Counted from the stretch's first letter, positions 18,331 to 27,793 are shown. The stretch is DNA of 64,000 nt from CAWBOY01 sp963790585 (GCA_963790585.1 CAWBOY010000004.1:558001-622000); one strand, 5' to 3'. The notes: generated from the letters alone by a model not told the origin. Made by a program: numbers and translations.

Positions 18331-19197
18331 TCATTGCCTCTTCTTGCGCGGTTTGACCACCATCGCCGCGCGGAAAGTATCCAAATCGGCACACGTATTG
18401 GCGATCCGGTTAAGTTTTTTTAATTTTTCCAATTTGAGAATGGTGCGAAGTTGCTGAGCAACGTCTGGCGGCACACTCCCGAAGCGATGTTCCAAGGCAT
18501 CAATGGTAACATCGTGCAAAGGTGCCGCTTGCACTTTCAGAATGAGTGGCGATTCGATCATGAGTTCGTGCCCTCCGAAAAAACGAAACAAATCGAGGCT
18601 AGGATAACGGAGTCCGGCAATTACCTGAGAGATCACCAACAAATCCGTCCGTTCCTTGGCCGGAGCTTCCCGTTCGATCCTTTTTGCACACCGTTCCAGC
18701 ATTCTTTCAGGCTGACCAGCTACCTGCATCAGCGGTATCCACGGCACGATGCCGACATCCGCTTCCGCCAGGAATCTCTCCGCTGGCATCGTCCATAGCT
18801 CGACCGTTCGCCACGTCACTTCCAGTCGCGCCAGGCCGAGCGTACTTTGGATTGCATGTGTGCCCTCAATCCGAAACTTTCCCTTTGGTCGCAGGACCAG
18901 CATGAGCAGTTCGGGCAAGTGCCCCAGCGCCGAATAGGCCAACGTTAGATCGTCCAGTGCCTGTGTGAGTGCCCGTCTCTCTGGATAGGTCGCTATCTCG
19001 ATCAGTACATGATGCGGCTTGGGGTCGTCACCAAGGAATGCCTGCACGAGTCCATCGGGATAACGACGGTTCTGGATCACCTCGCCGGGCATCGGCTCGC
19101 AACGAGCGACGCCGCGTAGGCCGCCGACTAGCAAGGCGGCTTTGCCGTGATTTTGTATGAGCCATTTGCTACTGATGTCGAAGCGTTGTCGGGCCAT
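18331..19197 (-). CDS. Rpn-like PD-(D/E)XK nuclease/transposase-related protein
   Basis: A 288-residue protein resembling the Rpn (recombination-promoting nuclease)/YhgA-like family often found in many copies in planctomycetes and cyanobacteria. Visible features: FDISSKWLIQNHG at the start, RYPDGLVQ and HHVLIEIATYPERR (the Asp and Glu-x-x of a PD-(D/E)XK core, residues ~50-80), and a helical C-terminal half rich in Leu/Lys. The ATG at 19197 is preferred over a TTG 12 bases upstream. No operon partner. The role in the cell is unknown; Rpn proteins act in DNA cleavage and horizontal transfer in E. coli. Confidence 0.6.
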   Translation of the reverse strand: MARQRFDISSKWLIQNHGKAALLVGGLRGVARCEPMPGEVIQNRRYPDGLVQAFLGDDPKPHHVLIEIATYPERRALTQALDDLTLAYSALGHLPELLMLVLRPKGKFRIEGTHAIQSTLGLARLEVTWRTVELWTMPAERFLAEADVGIVPWIPLMQVAGQPERMLERCAKRIEREAPAKERTDLLVISQVIAGLRYPSLDLFRFFGGHELMIESPLILKVQAAPLHDVTIDALEHRFGSVPPDVAQQLRTILKLEKLKKLNRIANTCADLDTFRAAMVVKPRKKRQ

Positions 19198-19515
19198 ACG
19201 AGAGGCCAACCTGTTCCCTGCTTTGTTATTTTACTCGGAATGGTGCGTACTGATTAAGCTACGGCCCGATTTTCCTGATCGTGCTCGAAGGCTATAGAGA
19301 CGACAATCGCTGCCAAGACGTTGCCCAACGAGTCGGAAGATCAAGCCTCCGCGACGCTGCCAACGAACTTTTGTCCCTTGCACTCTTAGCTCCCCAACGG
19401 TCTGCATTATGGATCACATTCACAACCGTCACGCCAATGGGGGGTACCCAAACAGTTCTTGCGCGACGGTCCTTGCCTCGCCGTAAATCGAATAATATCA
19501 ACACGTTCCACTGCA

Positions 19516-19559
19516 AGACCGTCGCGCCAAACTGCATGACAATTTTGGCGCGACGGTCT
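19516..19559. repeat. Perfect 16-bp palindrome AGACCGTCGCGCCAAA
   Basis: AGACCGTCGCGCCAAA (19516-19531) and TTTGGCGCGACGGTCT (19544-19559), loop 12 bases. A related fragment (GCGCGACGGTCC) lies ~60 bases upstream. It occupies the 370-base gap between two minus-strand genes, just after the SDR stop, where it could end transcription. Nothing else is seen in this gap. Confidence 0.85.
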
Positions 19560-19567
19560 CAGCGCCG

Positions 19568-20314
19568 CTAAATCCATGCATACTGCGACGGCGTAATGAC
19601 CAGCTCGGGAATGGCGACATGGGACGGCAATGTAGCGACGAACAGGATCGCGGCGGCGACGTCGTCGGGTTGAAGGATGCTTCGGAGATGGTCAGCGCTC
19701 AATGGGGTTGGGCGGTTGGACAGGATGGGGGTGTTGACCTCGCCGGGGAAGATGCTGCTGATGCGGATGCCTTTGTCTTTCACTTCGGCGCCGATCGAGC
19801 TGGCCAGGCCGGTGAGGCCGAATTTGGCGGCGTTGTAAGCCGAGCCGCCGAGGGGATTGGCGCGCTTGCCCGAGATGGAATTGACGTTGATAATCAGGCC
19901 TTCGCGGCGTTCGACCATTTGCGGCAAGACGGCCGTCATGCAGAAGAAGGCGCCGTCGAGGTTCGCCCCCATGAGCTGCTTCCAGCGCTCGGCGTTCAGC
20001 TCGGAAATCGTCCGTTCCTTGATGTTCGCGCCGGCGTTATTGACGAGAATGTCGATACGGCCCAGTTTCGCGGTGACGGTTTTGATGAGGTTCTGGGCCT
20101 GTTCGGCCTGCGAAACGTCGGCAGCCGCGAAAATCAGGCGATCGCCGCCTTTCAGCTCATCCGCGGCGCGGTGCAGCTTCGCCTCGTCGCGGCCGGCGAT
20201 GGCGACGCGGGCTCCTTCGTCGAGACAGCGTCGCGCCGCGGCCAAGCCGATGCCGCTGCCGCCGCCGGTGATCAGAATCGCTTTGCCTGCCAGTTTGCTC
20301 ATGGGATGGCTCAT
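19568..20314 (-). CDS. SDR family oxidoreductase
   Basis: A classical short-chain dehydrogenase of 248 residues, cytoplasmic and NAD(P)-dependent. TGGGSGIG binds the cofactor (residues ~17-24), NNAG follows near 91, and the catalytic Ser-Tyr-Lys is in NVNSISGKRAN and SAYNAAKFG. Loss of an acidic residue at the end of strand 2 (IAGRDEAK) leans towards NADP preference. Substrate cannot be read from sequence; 3-ketoacyl-ACP reductase-like and sugar dehydrogenase relatives are equally possible. Confidence 0.88.
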   Translation of the reverse strand: MSHPMSKLAGKAILITGGGSGIGLAAARRCLDEGARVAIAGRDEAKLHRAADELKGGDRLIFAAADVSQAEQAQNLIKTVTAKLGRIDILVNNAGANIKERTISELNAERWKQLMGANLDGAFFCMTAVLPQMVERREGLIINVNSISGKRANPLGGSAYNAAKFGLTGLASSIGAEVKDKGIRISSIFPGEVNTPILSNRPTPLSADHLRSILQPDDVAAAILFVATLPSHVAIPELVITPSQYAWI

Positions 20315-20560
20315 TTTTCTCGGAATAGCGCTGGGAAAGAGGCGAGGTTACTATAGGCTGGCCGAGCGCAGCGCGGCAACGAGTGGCAAGCGAATTCGTG
20401 TGAACAGCTGCTGCGGTTTTATGCACTTCCTTATGGCCGACGCGCGGCGACAACGGCGACGCAAAGCACGGCATTTGGTCTAAAGCCCCGCCATTGCCAA
20501 GGTCGAAATGGATTGTTATGGTATCTTTACGGCTGGTCGAAGTTGGGCCAAAGCCGTTTT

Positions 20561-20649
20561 GGAGAGGTGGCTGAGTGGCCGATAGCACCGCTTTGCTAAA
20601 GCGGCGTGGGGGTCAAACCTCACCGCGGGTTCAAATCCCGCCCTCTCCG
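20561..20649 (+). tRNA. tRNA-Ser(GCU)
   Basis: Class II tRNA of 89 bases. Acceptor stem GGAGAGG (20561-20567) pairs with CCTCTCC (20642-20648), discriminator G. Anticodon stem CCGCT/AGCGG encloses TTGCTAA with anticodon GCT at 20595-20597, reading AGC/AGU serine codons. A long variable arm (GTGGGGGTCAAACCTCAC) and T-arm GCGGGTTCAAATCCCGC confirm serine identity. CCA is not encoded. Confidence 0.97.
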
Positions 20650-20723
20650 TTCAAGTCTGCGATCCCGTCGCTTGCGCTCCGGGCTGGTGAGCGCGCTGCA
20701 TTGAAATCCAGGTTGAACAAATC

Positions 20724-22073
20724 TCACGGCTTTGCACCTTTCTCGCCTTTCCTTTGGCTCAGATCCTCCATCCGAGCGCGGATTATTGACTCGTGGCCGC
20801 GATCCACGGGATTGTAGTACGCGCGTTGCTCGGGCAAGTAGGCTTGGTCGACCCAGCCGCCGGGATGGTCATGGGGGTATTCGTAGCCTTCGCCGTGGCC
20901 GAGTTGGCTTGAACCTTGGTAGTGGGCATCGCGCAGGTGTTTCGGCACTTCCAGGGTGCGTCCGGCGCGGACATCTTCCCGAGCTTTGCTAATAGCCAGG
21001 TACGAAGCGTTCGACTTCGGTGCCGTCGCCAGGTAGGTCACGGCCTGGGCGAGGCTGAGTTGGCATTCGGGCAAGCCAACGAACTCCGTTGCCTGCATGG
21101 CCGCGATCGCAACGACCAGCGCGTTGGGGTCCGCGTTGCCGACGTCCTCGGACGCCAGGATTACGAGCCGGCGGGCGATGAAGCGCGGGTTCTCGCCGGC
21201 CTCCAACATTTGGGCCAACCAATAGATTGCCGCGTCCGGATCGCTGCCGCGCAAGCTCTTGATAAATGCGCTGGCGACATCGTAGTGTTCATCGCCGGTG
21301 GCGTCGTAAACGATCGCCTTTTGCTGAATCGACTCCTCGGCCAATGCGCGGGTGAATCGGACCGGCCGATCGGTCGTGGAGAGAACGCCGACCTCCAATG
21401 CCGTCAGCGCCCGCCGGGCATCGCCGTCGCTTGCCTCGGCAAGAAAAGCGAGGGCGTCCTCATCGATCTCCACGGGGATGTTGCCCAAGCCCCGTTCTTT
21501 GTCCGCCAACGCTCGCAGTATCAACGAGCGGATGGCGGCCCGGTCGAGGGTGGCGAAGCTGAAGATCGAGCTTCGGCTCAGGAGAGGGCTGTTGATCGCG
21601 AAGAATGGATTTTGCGTGGTCGTGCCAATCAACGTGATGCAGCCTGCTTCAACATCAGGCAACAGCACATCTTGTTGATTCCGGCTGAAGTGGTGAATCT
21701 CATCGACGAACAGAATGGTAGCCGGTCCGCCCATTTCCAATTCGCTCCGCGCTTCGACCGCCGCCTCGCGAAGCTCCTTGACGCCAGCCACGACGGCGTT
21801 CAGTTGACGGAAGCGTCGGCGCGTTTGCCGTGCGATGACGTGGGCCAGCGACGTCTTACCGCAGCCCGGCGGCCCGTAAAAAATAAGCGAGCCAAGCCTG
21901 TCCGCCGCGATAAGTCGGCGCAGCAGCGTATTCGGGCCTAGGAAATGTTCCTGACCGACAAACTCGTCGAGCTTGGCCGGCCGCATCCGGGCCGCAAGCG
22001 GCTGAGCGCGTGCAAGGTTTGCGGCCCGCGACGCGGCGAACAAATCAGGTGATGCGTGGCGTTGGTTACTCAT
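20724..22073 (-). CDS. rarA: Replication-associated recombination protein RarA (MgsA)
   Basis: AAA+ ATPase of the clamp-loader clade, 449 residues, acting at stalled replication forks. Walker A GPPGCGKTS near residue 67, Walker B ILFVDEIHHFSRNQQD, sensor 1 GTTTQNP, and the C-terminal tetramerisation domain ending AYLPEQRAYYNP. The family start RMRPAKLDEFVGQEH is present. Length and motifs are normal. It stands alone, beside tRNA-Ser in the opposite orientation. Confidence 0.95.
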   Translation of the reverse strand: MSNQRHASPDLFAASRAANLARAQPLAARMRPAKLDEFVGQEHFLGPNTLLRRLIAADRLGSLIFYGPPGCGKTSLAHVIARQTRRRFRQLNAVVAGVKELREAAVEARSELEMGGPATILFVDEIHHFSRNQQDVLLPDVEAGCITLIGTTTQNPFFAINSPLLSRSSIFSFATLDRAAIRSLILRALADKERGLGNIPVEIDEDALAFLAEASDGDARRALTALEVGVLSTTDRPVRFTRALAEESIQQKAIVYDATGDEHYDVASAFIKSLRGSDPDAAIYWLAQMLEAGENPRFIARRLVILASEDVGNADPNALVVAIAAMQATEFVGLPECQLSLAQAVTYLATAPKSNASYLAISKAREDVRAGRTLEVPKHLRDAHYQGSSQLGHGEGYEYPHDHPGGWVDQAYLPEQRAYYNPVDRGHESIIRARMEDLSQRKGEKGAKP

Positions 22074-22372
22074 ATCGTAATTTTATCGAATGCAGTCCCT
22101 GACTCTTTGTGTCGGGGGACATTTAGTTATTGCCGTGTTGGCATTGGGCCGACCGAGAATTCACGTCAAACAAGCTATTGGAGTACTGACGCGCACGAAG
22201 CGAACGCAGCGAGCTTACCCGTCGCCGCTCGCCGCCGCGAATGGACCTAAGCGGCCGTTGCTTCCCCTAGGACTCATCTCTATAATTCGTGTTTCGCGAC
22301 CGCCAGATCGTGCTTTTTGGCTGTCCTATTGCGATTATGGGCTGGTAAACTTGGCGTCGAGAACGGGCCATC
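22074..22372. other. Gap between divergent rarA and ffh
   Basis: About 300 bases separating divergent genes, presumably holding both promoters. No tRNA, hairpin or clear consensus promoter was recognised, and no SRP RNA was seen here. Confidence 0.5.
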
Positions 22373-23813
22373 ATGTTTGAAGGCATCACGCGCGGTCTCT
22401 CGGATGCTCTGAAAAAGCTGCGGGGCGCGGGCGGCTCACCGAAGCGAATATCGGTGACGCGGTCCTCGAGGTTCGGCGTGCGCTTCTCGATGCCGACGTC
22501 AATTTCACCGTCGTTAACGACTTCATCGGCCGGGTCAAGAAAAAGGCGCTCGGCGAGCAGGTGTTGCGGACGATTGACCCGAGCGAGCAGATCGTCAAAA
22601 TCGTCTATGACGAGCTGGTCGCGCTCATGGGGCCGGTCGATGCGACGTTTCGCTTCGCCAAGGATCGGCCGACGGTTTTGATGCTCTGCGGCTTGCAGGG
22701 TCAGGGTAAGACGACGACGGCGGGCAAGCTGGCCCTCACACTGACCGGCAAAGGACGGAAGGTGTTGCTCGTCGCGGCCGACTTGCAGCGACCCGCCGCT
22801 ATCGAACAGCTGAAGGTGCTTGGCCAACAAATCAACGTCGCGGTCTACAGCGAATATCCGGGCAATCCGGTCGATGTCTGCCGCAATGCCTTGGCGTATG
22901 CCAAGAAGAATCTCCTCGATACGGTCATCCTCGACACCGCCGGCCGACTGCATGTCGCCGAGATGCCGATGGATGAACTCAAACAGATCGATCGGCTGGT
23001 GAAGCCGGACGAGATCTATTTCGTTTGCGATGCGATGACCGGCCAGGACGCGGTCAACAGTGCGAAGGCGTTCGACGAAGCCCTCGAGCTGAACGCGGTC
23101 ATTCTGACCAAGATGGATGGTGACGCCCGCGGCGGCGCGGCGCTGTCGATCAAAGCCGTCACCGACGTGCCGATCAAGTTCATCGGCGTGGGCGAGAAGC
23201 TTGATCGACTCGAAGAGTTTCGCCCCGAAGGCATCGCCTCGCGCATCATGGGCCAAGGCGACTTGCTGAGCCTGGTCGACAAAGTCAAGCAGCGCAAGAG
23301 AGTATCAGTAAGGAAGAGCTGGAACGGCAACAGAAAGCCCTCGAAAAGGGCGACTTCACGCTCGACGACTTCCGCAAACAGTTCGAGCAGATGAAGAAGA
23401 TGGGCTCGATGAAGGAAGTCATGGGCGCCATGCCGGGCATGGGCGACATGATTCCCGAGGGTGAAGACCCGGAAGCGGCCTTCACGCGCCTCCAGGGCAT
23501 GATCGATTCGATGACCAAGGCGGAGCGAAAAAACCCCGATATCATCGACATCAATCGGCGTCGGCGCATCGCAACGGGCAGCGGCACGGAGCCGCACGAA
23601 GTCAAACAATTCATCGGCCAGTTCGAACAGGTCCGGACGCTGATGCGGCAGATGGCGAAGATGTCGATCTGGGAGAAGATCAAGACGGTAACGGGCATGG
23701 GCAAGGCCGGGGCCTTTCAACCGGGGGCCCGGATCAAGGCCAAGGGCGACACGGGCCATCGCAAGAGCGCCAAGGAACGAGCGAAAGAACGGAAAAAGAA
23801 GAAGAAAAAGTGA
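22373..23813 (+). CDS. ffh: Signal recognition particle protein Ffh, two frameshifts
   Basis: SRP GTPase that delivers nascent membrane proteins to FtsY. N-domain start FEGITRGLSDALKKLRG; G domain with GLQGQGKTTTAGKLA, DTAGRLH and TKMDGDARGG; C-terminal M domain with MKKMGSMKEVMGAMPGMG and a basic tail. Two single missing bases break it: near 22427, where LRG should run into RGRLTEANIGD, and near 23300, where KVKQRK should run into SISKEELERQQ. Restored length is 480 residues, normal for Ffh. Because ffh is essential in nearly all bacteria, these shifts are almost certainly errors in the sequence. Heads the ffh-rpsP-trmD-rplS cluster. Confidence 0.95.
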
Positions 23814-23970
23814 CGCGACGGGCTTTCGCTCCGGGCAATAGCGTTTCCGCGTGAGGTCTTTTTGCATTCGCCAGCGAAGAAAGAAGTCTGGCCACAGCTT
23901 CGCTGCGCTTGTACTATCGAGTATTCACAGAATGGGTCAAATAGATTGACCCCCGAAACGAGGAAGTGCC

Positions 23971-24282
23971 GTGGCAGTTCGCATTCGCATGAAGAAGATG
24001 GGGCGGAAACACCGCCAATACTTCCGCATCGTCGCTATCGACCATCGTCAACCACGCGATGGGCGCGTAATCGAAGAGCTGGGCTCCTATGATCCGATGG
24101 TTCGGAACACCGAAGAGCGCTGCAAGCTTGTGCCCGACCGGATCAAGTATTGGATGAGCGTCGGTGCCCTGCCATCCGAGCGAGTCGGAACCCTCCTCAA
24201 GAAGTACATGGAGAAGTTCGAGAAGCTCGCCGCGGAAAAGGCTGCCGCGCCGGCAACGCCGGCGGAACCAGCTGCGGTATAA
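23971..24282 (+). CDS. rpsP: 30S ribosomal protein S16
   Basis: A 103-residue ribosomal protein. VRIRMKKMGRKHRQYFRIVA and IEELGSYDP are the S16 signature; positions through DRIKYWMSVGALPSERV match the family. The C-terminus has a short Ala/Pro extension (AAAPATPAEPAAV). GTG start with GAGG 8 bases upstream. Second gene of the conserved SRP/ribosome cluster. Confidence 0.97.
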   Translation: MAVRIRMKKMGRKHRQYFRIVAIDHRQPRDGRVIEELGSYDPMVRNTEERCKLVPDRIKYWMSVGALPSERVGTLLKKYMEKFEKLAAEKAAAPATPAEPAAV

Positions 24283-24288
24283 ATTCAT

Positions 24289-24320
24289 GGCGAGCCGCTA
24301 GCGTAAGCTCCCGGCTCGCC
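24289..24320 (+). repeat. Palindrome between rpsP and trmD
   Basis: GGCGAGCCG (24289-24297) pairs with CGGCTCGCC (24312-24320), loop CTAGCGTAAGCTCC. The loop shares AGCGTAAGC with the palindromes at 18003 and 43659. It ends 21 bases before trmD and could attenuate read-through from rpsP. There is no rimM gene here. Confidence 0.75.
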
Positions 24321-24341
24321 AAAAGAAGTCCGAGCAAGTGC

Positions 24342-25028
24342 ATGTTCCGCTTCGATGTGCTGACGTTGTTCCCGGAGATCTTCTCAGGCTATCTGACGCA
24401 AAGCTTGCTCAAGCTGGCACTTCAGACGGGCCTTGTCGAGATTCATCTCTGGGACATTCGTCAATGGGCCAAGGGGAAACATCGCAGCGTGGACGATCGG
24501 CCTTTCGGGGGCGGCCCAGGCATGGTTTTGATGCCCGAGCCAATCATCGAATGCGTCGAGGCGATTCGTCCGCTCGCGCCGGAGCCGGGCGAGTTACTCA
24601 TGATGACGCCGACCGGCAAGCGCTTGACGCAGCCGCTGGTCAAGGAGCTGTCAGGGCGCAAGCGGTTGATAATGCTCTGCGGGCGCTACGAAGGCTTTGA
24701 CGAACGAATTCGGCTGGCGTTGCAGCCACGCGAGATCTCGATCGGCGACTTTGTTTGCAATGGCGGCGAAGTACCGGCGATGGTGGTGATCGACACGGTG
24801 GTTCGCTATGTGCCGGGAGTGCTTGGCGACCCGGACAGTCTCGTGGAAGAGTCGCACAACGATCCAGGGCGTCTCGAATATCCGCAATACACTCGGCCCC
24901 GTGAGTTTCGGGGCCTGGCTGTGCCTGACGTACTTTTGAGCGGGGACCATCAAGCCGTAGCCCGTTGGCGCGAAGAACAATTAATTGCTCGAAGTCGCCG
25001 AGGCGCAACCCCCGAGACAAACCAATAA
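24342..25028 (+). CDS. trmD: tRNA (guanine-N1)-methyltransferase
   Basis: SPOUT methyltransferase making m1G37 in tRNAs, which prevents +1 frameshifting; 228 residues. FDVLTLFPEIF at the start, DDRPFGGGPGMV, the SAM-binding trefoil knot LCGRYEGFDER and SIGDFVCNGGE, and the DVLLSGDH motif (catalytic Asp region) are all present. The ATG at 24342 is taken because it gives the normal N-terminus; an earlier in-frame start would extend into rpsP. 29 bases separate it from rplS. Confidence 0.96.
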   Translation: MFRFDVLTLFPEIFSGYLTQSLLKLALQTGLVEIHLWDIRQWAKGKHRSVDDRPFGGGPGMVLMPEPIIECVEAIRPLAPEPGELLMMTPTGKRLTQPLVKELSGRKRLIMLCGRYEGFDERIRLALQPREISIGDFVCNGGEVPAMVVIDTVVRYVPGVLGDPDSLVEESHNDPGRLEYPQYTRPREFRGLAVPDVLLSGDHQAVARWREEQLIARSRRGATPETNQ

Positions 25029-25057
25029 CGACTGGACGATAAAGGAAGACCCTGATC

Positions 25058-25555
25058 ATGCAGAACCGTCTTTTGGCTCACGTCGAGAAATCGAACGTCA
25101 AAGCCGACATTCCGAATTTCGAGATCGGCGACAACGTCGATGTTCATTGCCGCATTTTGGAAGGCACCAAAGAGCGTATCCAGGTGTTCAATGGCGTCGT
25201 GATCTCGCGCCGCGGCGAAGGTGCCCGGGCGATGTTCACGGTGCGCCGCATCGTGCAGAGCGAGGGCGTCGAGCGTATCTTTCCTTTGCATTCGCCGAAG
25301 ATTGCCAAGATCGAAGTGAAACGAACGGGTGCGGTCCGACGGGCCAAGCTTTATTATCTGCGCGATCGCGTCGGCAAGGCTACCCGCCTCCGCGAGCGCG
25401 AGAACAAGGAAACGAAGGCCGCAGCGGCCGCAAAGAAAGCCGCCAATGCCGCCAAGCGCGCCGCCAAGAAAGCAGGCACCGACGCCGCCAAAGCCGCCGC
25501 GACCAATGGCACGCCTATCACCACGACGACACCGGAGACCACGCCGACGGCGTGA
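25058..25555 (+). CDS. rplS: 50S ribosomal protein L19 with Ala/Lys-rich tail
   Basis: Ribosomal protein at the 30S-50S interface. Residues 1-115 are a standard L19: FEIGDNVDVHCRI, VFNGVVISRRGEG, FTVRRIV, GVERIFPLHSPKI and AKLYYLRDRVGKA. The remaining ~50 residues are a low-complexity Ala/Lys stretch ending in Thr/Pro, not part of the usual ~115-residue protein. AAAGGAAG precedes the ATG. Co-transcribed with trmD. Confidence 0.96.
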   Translation: MQNRLLAHVEKSNVKADIPNFEIGDNVDVHCRILEGTKERIQVFNGVVISRRGEGARAMFTVRRIVQSEGVERIFPLHSPKIAKIEVKRTGAVRRAKLYYLRDRVGKATRLRERENKETKAAAAAKKAANAAKRAAKKAGTDAAKAAATNGTPITTTTPETTPTA

Positions 25556-25592
25556 GCAGTTGCGTATTGACGATCGCTGACCGGGGGACACA

Positions 25593-26006
25593 ATGCCTCC
25601 CTCGCCTGCCCGAAAACCCTGGTGGCGCCGCTGGTTTGGCTCGCGTTCAGAACGCGCGGCCGAACGCCAGCTGCGGCGCCAGGGTTTTCGCATTCTCCGC
25701 CGCAATTATTCCTGTCCCCACGGCGAACTCGACCTGATCGCACTCGATGGCCGAACAATCGTCTTCGTCGAGGTCCGCTCGACCGGTACCGACGATGCCG
25801 ATCGCCCGGCGGCTTCGGTCGATCTGACCAAGCAAAAACGGCTGACGCGACTCGCCCTGCACTTTCTCGCCAATAATAAGCTCCTCGGACATGCCGCACG
25901 ATTTGACGTGATGACGATCGTCTGGCCCGAGGGCCAGCGCGAGCCGACGATCATGCATTATCGACAAGCGTTCGATGCTGTGGGACGATGGCAGATGGAT
26001 TCGTGA
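25593..26006 (+). CDS. YraN family (UPF0102) putative endonuclease
   Basis: A 137-residue PD-(D/E)XK-fold protein: AAERQLRRQGFRILRRN, then CPHGELDLIALDG (Glu and Asp of the core) and IVFVEVRS (Glu-x-Arg in place of Glu-x-Lys). YraN genes commonly sit downstream of trmD-rplS, as here. A Holliday-junction-resolvase-like nuclease role has been proposed but is not proven. The Pro/Arg-rich first 20 residues are not conserved. Confidence 0.9.
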   Translation: MPPSPARKPWWRRWFGSRSERAAERQLRRQGFRILRRNYSCPHGELDLIALDGRTIVFVEVRSTGTDDADRPAASVDLTKQKRLTRLALHFLANNKLLGHAARFDVMTIVWPEGQREPTIMHYRQAFDAVGRWQMDS

Positions 26007-26034
26007 GAAGCGTTTTGAGCGGAGGAAAAAAGCT

Positions 26035-26771
26035 ATGCCGCTACTCGATCACTTTCATCCACCAATCTCCGACTTGTTGGCATGGGAAAGCTGTCATAGC
26101 TCCTGGGCGAGCCGCCTCGCTGACGCCTTGAATGATCGTTGGCTGCCAGAGGGGTTCCTCGCCTTTGAACAATCTCATGCGGGATCGTTGACTGAGATAG
26201 ATGTTGCTACGTTTGAGAGGACTGTAGAGCGGACGGCGAATCGACTAAATGGCAAGGGAGGCACTGCGATTCTAGAACCGGAGGTCTGGGCTCCTCCTGA
26301 GCCAGCCTTGACGCTTCCCTCCATTGTCCCCGACTCTTATAGCGTCCGCATCTACCGTCGAGCGGGCGGCCTGACATTGGTCGCTTCCGTCGAATTGGTG
26401 AGTCCCGGAAATAAAGACCGTCCTGATCGACGCAAGGCCTTTGCCACAAAATGTGCTAGTTTTCTCTATCAGGGCATCAGCCTTATCATCATGGACGTTG
26501 TCACCACGCTGCCTCTAACCTGCATAATGAACTTATGTCGTTGATGGGTCACAACGAACAAGACTGTCTCATCGAACGAGAGGGTCTCTACGCTGTCGCG
26601 TATGGCCCGTTGGAACGTCAGGAGCGCGTCGAAATCGATCTCTGGCCGTCCGAATTTAACGTGGGTGACACTCTTCCCACCCTTCCTATGAGGCTACCCG
26701 GTGATATTTTTGTTCCTATCGAGTTCGAAGCGGCGTACCAGGAGGTGTGTCGGCATCGGCGGTTAGGGTGA
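26035..26771 (+). CDS. DUF4058 family protein (frameshifted)
   Basis: The start MPLLDHFHPPISDL, with GGAGG 8 bases before the ATG, is the hallmark of DUF4058 proteins, which are numerous in planctomycetes and cyanobacteria. VSPGNKDRPDRR and SLIIMDVVTT match the core. Two frames are used: adding one base near 26504 joins DVVTT to ASNLHNELMSLMGHNEQ and gives ~245 residues ending CRHRRLG, the usual C-terminus. Some relatives are annotated as PD-(D/E)XK-like; function unknown. Next to a Uma2 gene. Confidence 0.85.
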
Positions 26772-26805
26772 AACAAAGGGCTTGGTTAATACTGAGATCA
26801 AAAAA

Positions 26806-27426
26806 ATGATTGCGGAAACACCACCGACACCGATTTCATGCGGAAACGCTCTCGTGCCACGCGACCCTATCTGGCGACTGAGCGTTGCACAATACCATGA
26901 AATGATTCACTCCGGTATCCTCACCGAAGATGATCCCGTCGAATTGCTCGAAGGCTGGCTGGTCGTAAAAATGTCCAAGAATCCACCCCATTCTTCGGCG
27001 ACTCGACTCCTTCGTAAGGCCATCGAAGCTTTGGTGCCTCCGGGATGGATCGTCGATTCTCAGGAGGCGATCACGACGCCAGACAGCGAGCCTGAGCCGG
27101 ACCTGTTTGTGGCACGAGGTAGCGAACTGGATTACCTGGATCGCCATCCTATGCCCGATGATTTGGCCTTCGTCGTCGAGGTGGCCAATTCGCCCCTGGA
27201 GCGCGATCAAACAAGCAAATTACAGATCTACGCACGGGCGGGTATTGTCTCTTACTGGATCCTCAACTTGGTAGAAAGACAACTCGAAGTGTATACCATT
27301 CCTTCGAGAACAAGCGAGCCGCCTGGCTATAGTCTGCGTCAAGTCTATGCTAACACGGAGACCGTTCCGGTGATCTTGGCAGGCCAAGAGATCGGGCGCT
27401 TGCTCGTGAACGACTTATTACCTTGA
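26806..27426 (+). CDS. Uma2 family (DUF820) putative endonuclease
   Basis: A 206-residue protein with the Uma2/DUF820 pattern: LSVAQYHEMIHSGILTEDD, VELLEGWLV, the PD-(D/E)XK-type core with EPEPDLFVARG and DDLAFVVEVANSPLERD, and YARAGIVSYWILNL. Expanded in planctomycetes and cyanobacteria; no agreed function. An in-frame TTG at 26782 would add 8 residues; the ATG at 26806 is preferred. Follows the DUF4058 gene by 34 bases. Confidence 0.92.
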   Translation: MIAETPPTPISCGNALVPRDPIWRLSVAQYHEMIHSGILTEDDPVELLEGWLVVKMSKNPPHSSATRLLRKAIEALVPPGWIVDSQEAITTPDSEPEPDLFVARGSELDYLDRHPMPDDLAFVVEVANSPLERDQTSKLQIYARAGIVSYWILNLVERQLEVYTIPSRTSEPPGYSLRQVYANTETVPVILAGQEIGRLLVNDLLP

Positions 27427-27451
27427 ATGACATATGATAGGGGTTCATTCC

Positions 27452-27793
27452 GTGGCCAAGAAAGCGACCAAGAAACCCGCGAAGAAACCGAAACTTACGG
27501 CGGAACAAAATGTCACCGAGACGCGCCGGCAGGAGCTGGTTCAAGAGCTGGACGAGAGCGAGGCCGATTGGCGGGACCATTATAAGGCCGCGTCGTTTGG
27601 CTGCCATGAACTGCTCGATCGCACCGCCTTTGTGTGCGATTCGCTGGAACAGTTGATTCATTCCCACCCCGCCTGCGTCTGTCGTCCCGAATGGTTCACG
27701 TTGGCCGACCGCGCGCTGATGGCGTTGATCGACCTGTACGACAGCATCGCGGCGGAGCATCTTCCGGTCGAGGAAGAAACCTCGGCTTCGTAA
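27452..27793 (+). CDS. Conserved-looking hypothetical protein with basic N-terminus
   Basis: About 113 residues. A Lys/Ala-rich start (AKKATKKPAKKPK) is followed by a helical region with ELVQELDESEADWRDHYKAA, then FGCHELLDRTAF, CDSLEQLIHSHPAC and ADRALMALIDLYD. Not recognised. The GTG at 27452 has AGGGG upstream and gives a better start than the ATG at 27434. The stop lies 34 bases before tyrS, so it is probably co-transcribed with it. Confidence 0.7.
   Translation: MAKKATKKPAKKPKLTAEQNVTETRRQELVQELDESEADWRDHYKAASFGCHELLDRTAFVCDSLEQLIHSHPACVCRPEWFTLADRALMALIDLYDSIAAEHLPVEEETSAS

Noticed and set aside
22373..23813. Programmed frameshifting in ffh
   Set aside because: Neither site has a slippery heptamer or stop arrangement, Ffh is not known to use recoding, and similar lesions occur in many unrelated genes nearby.
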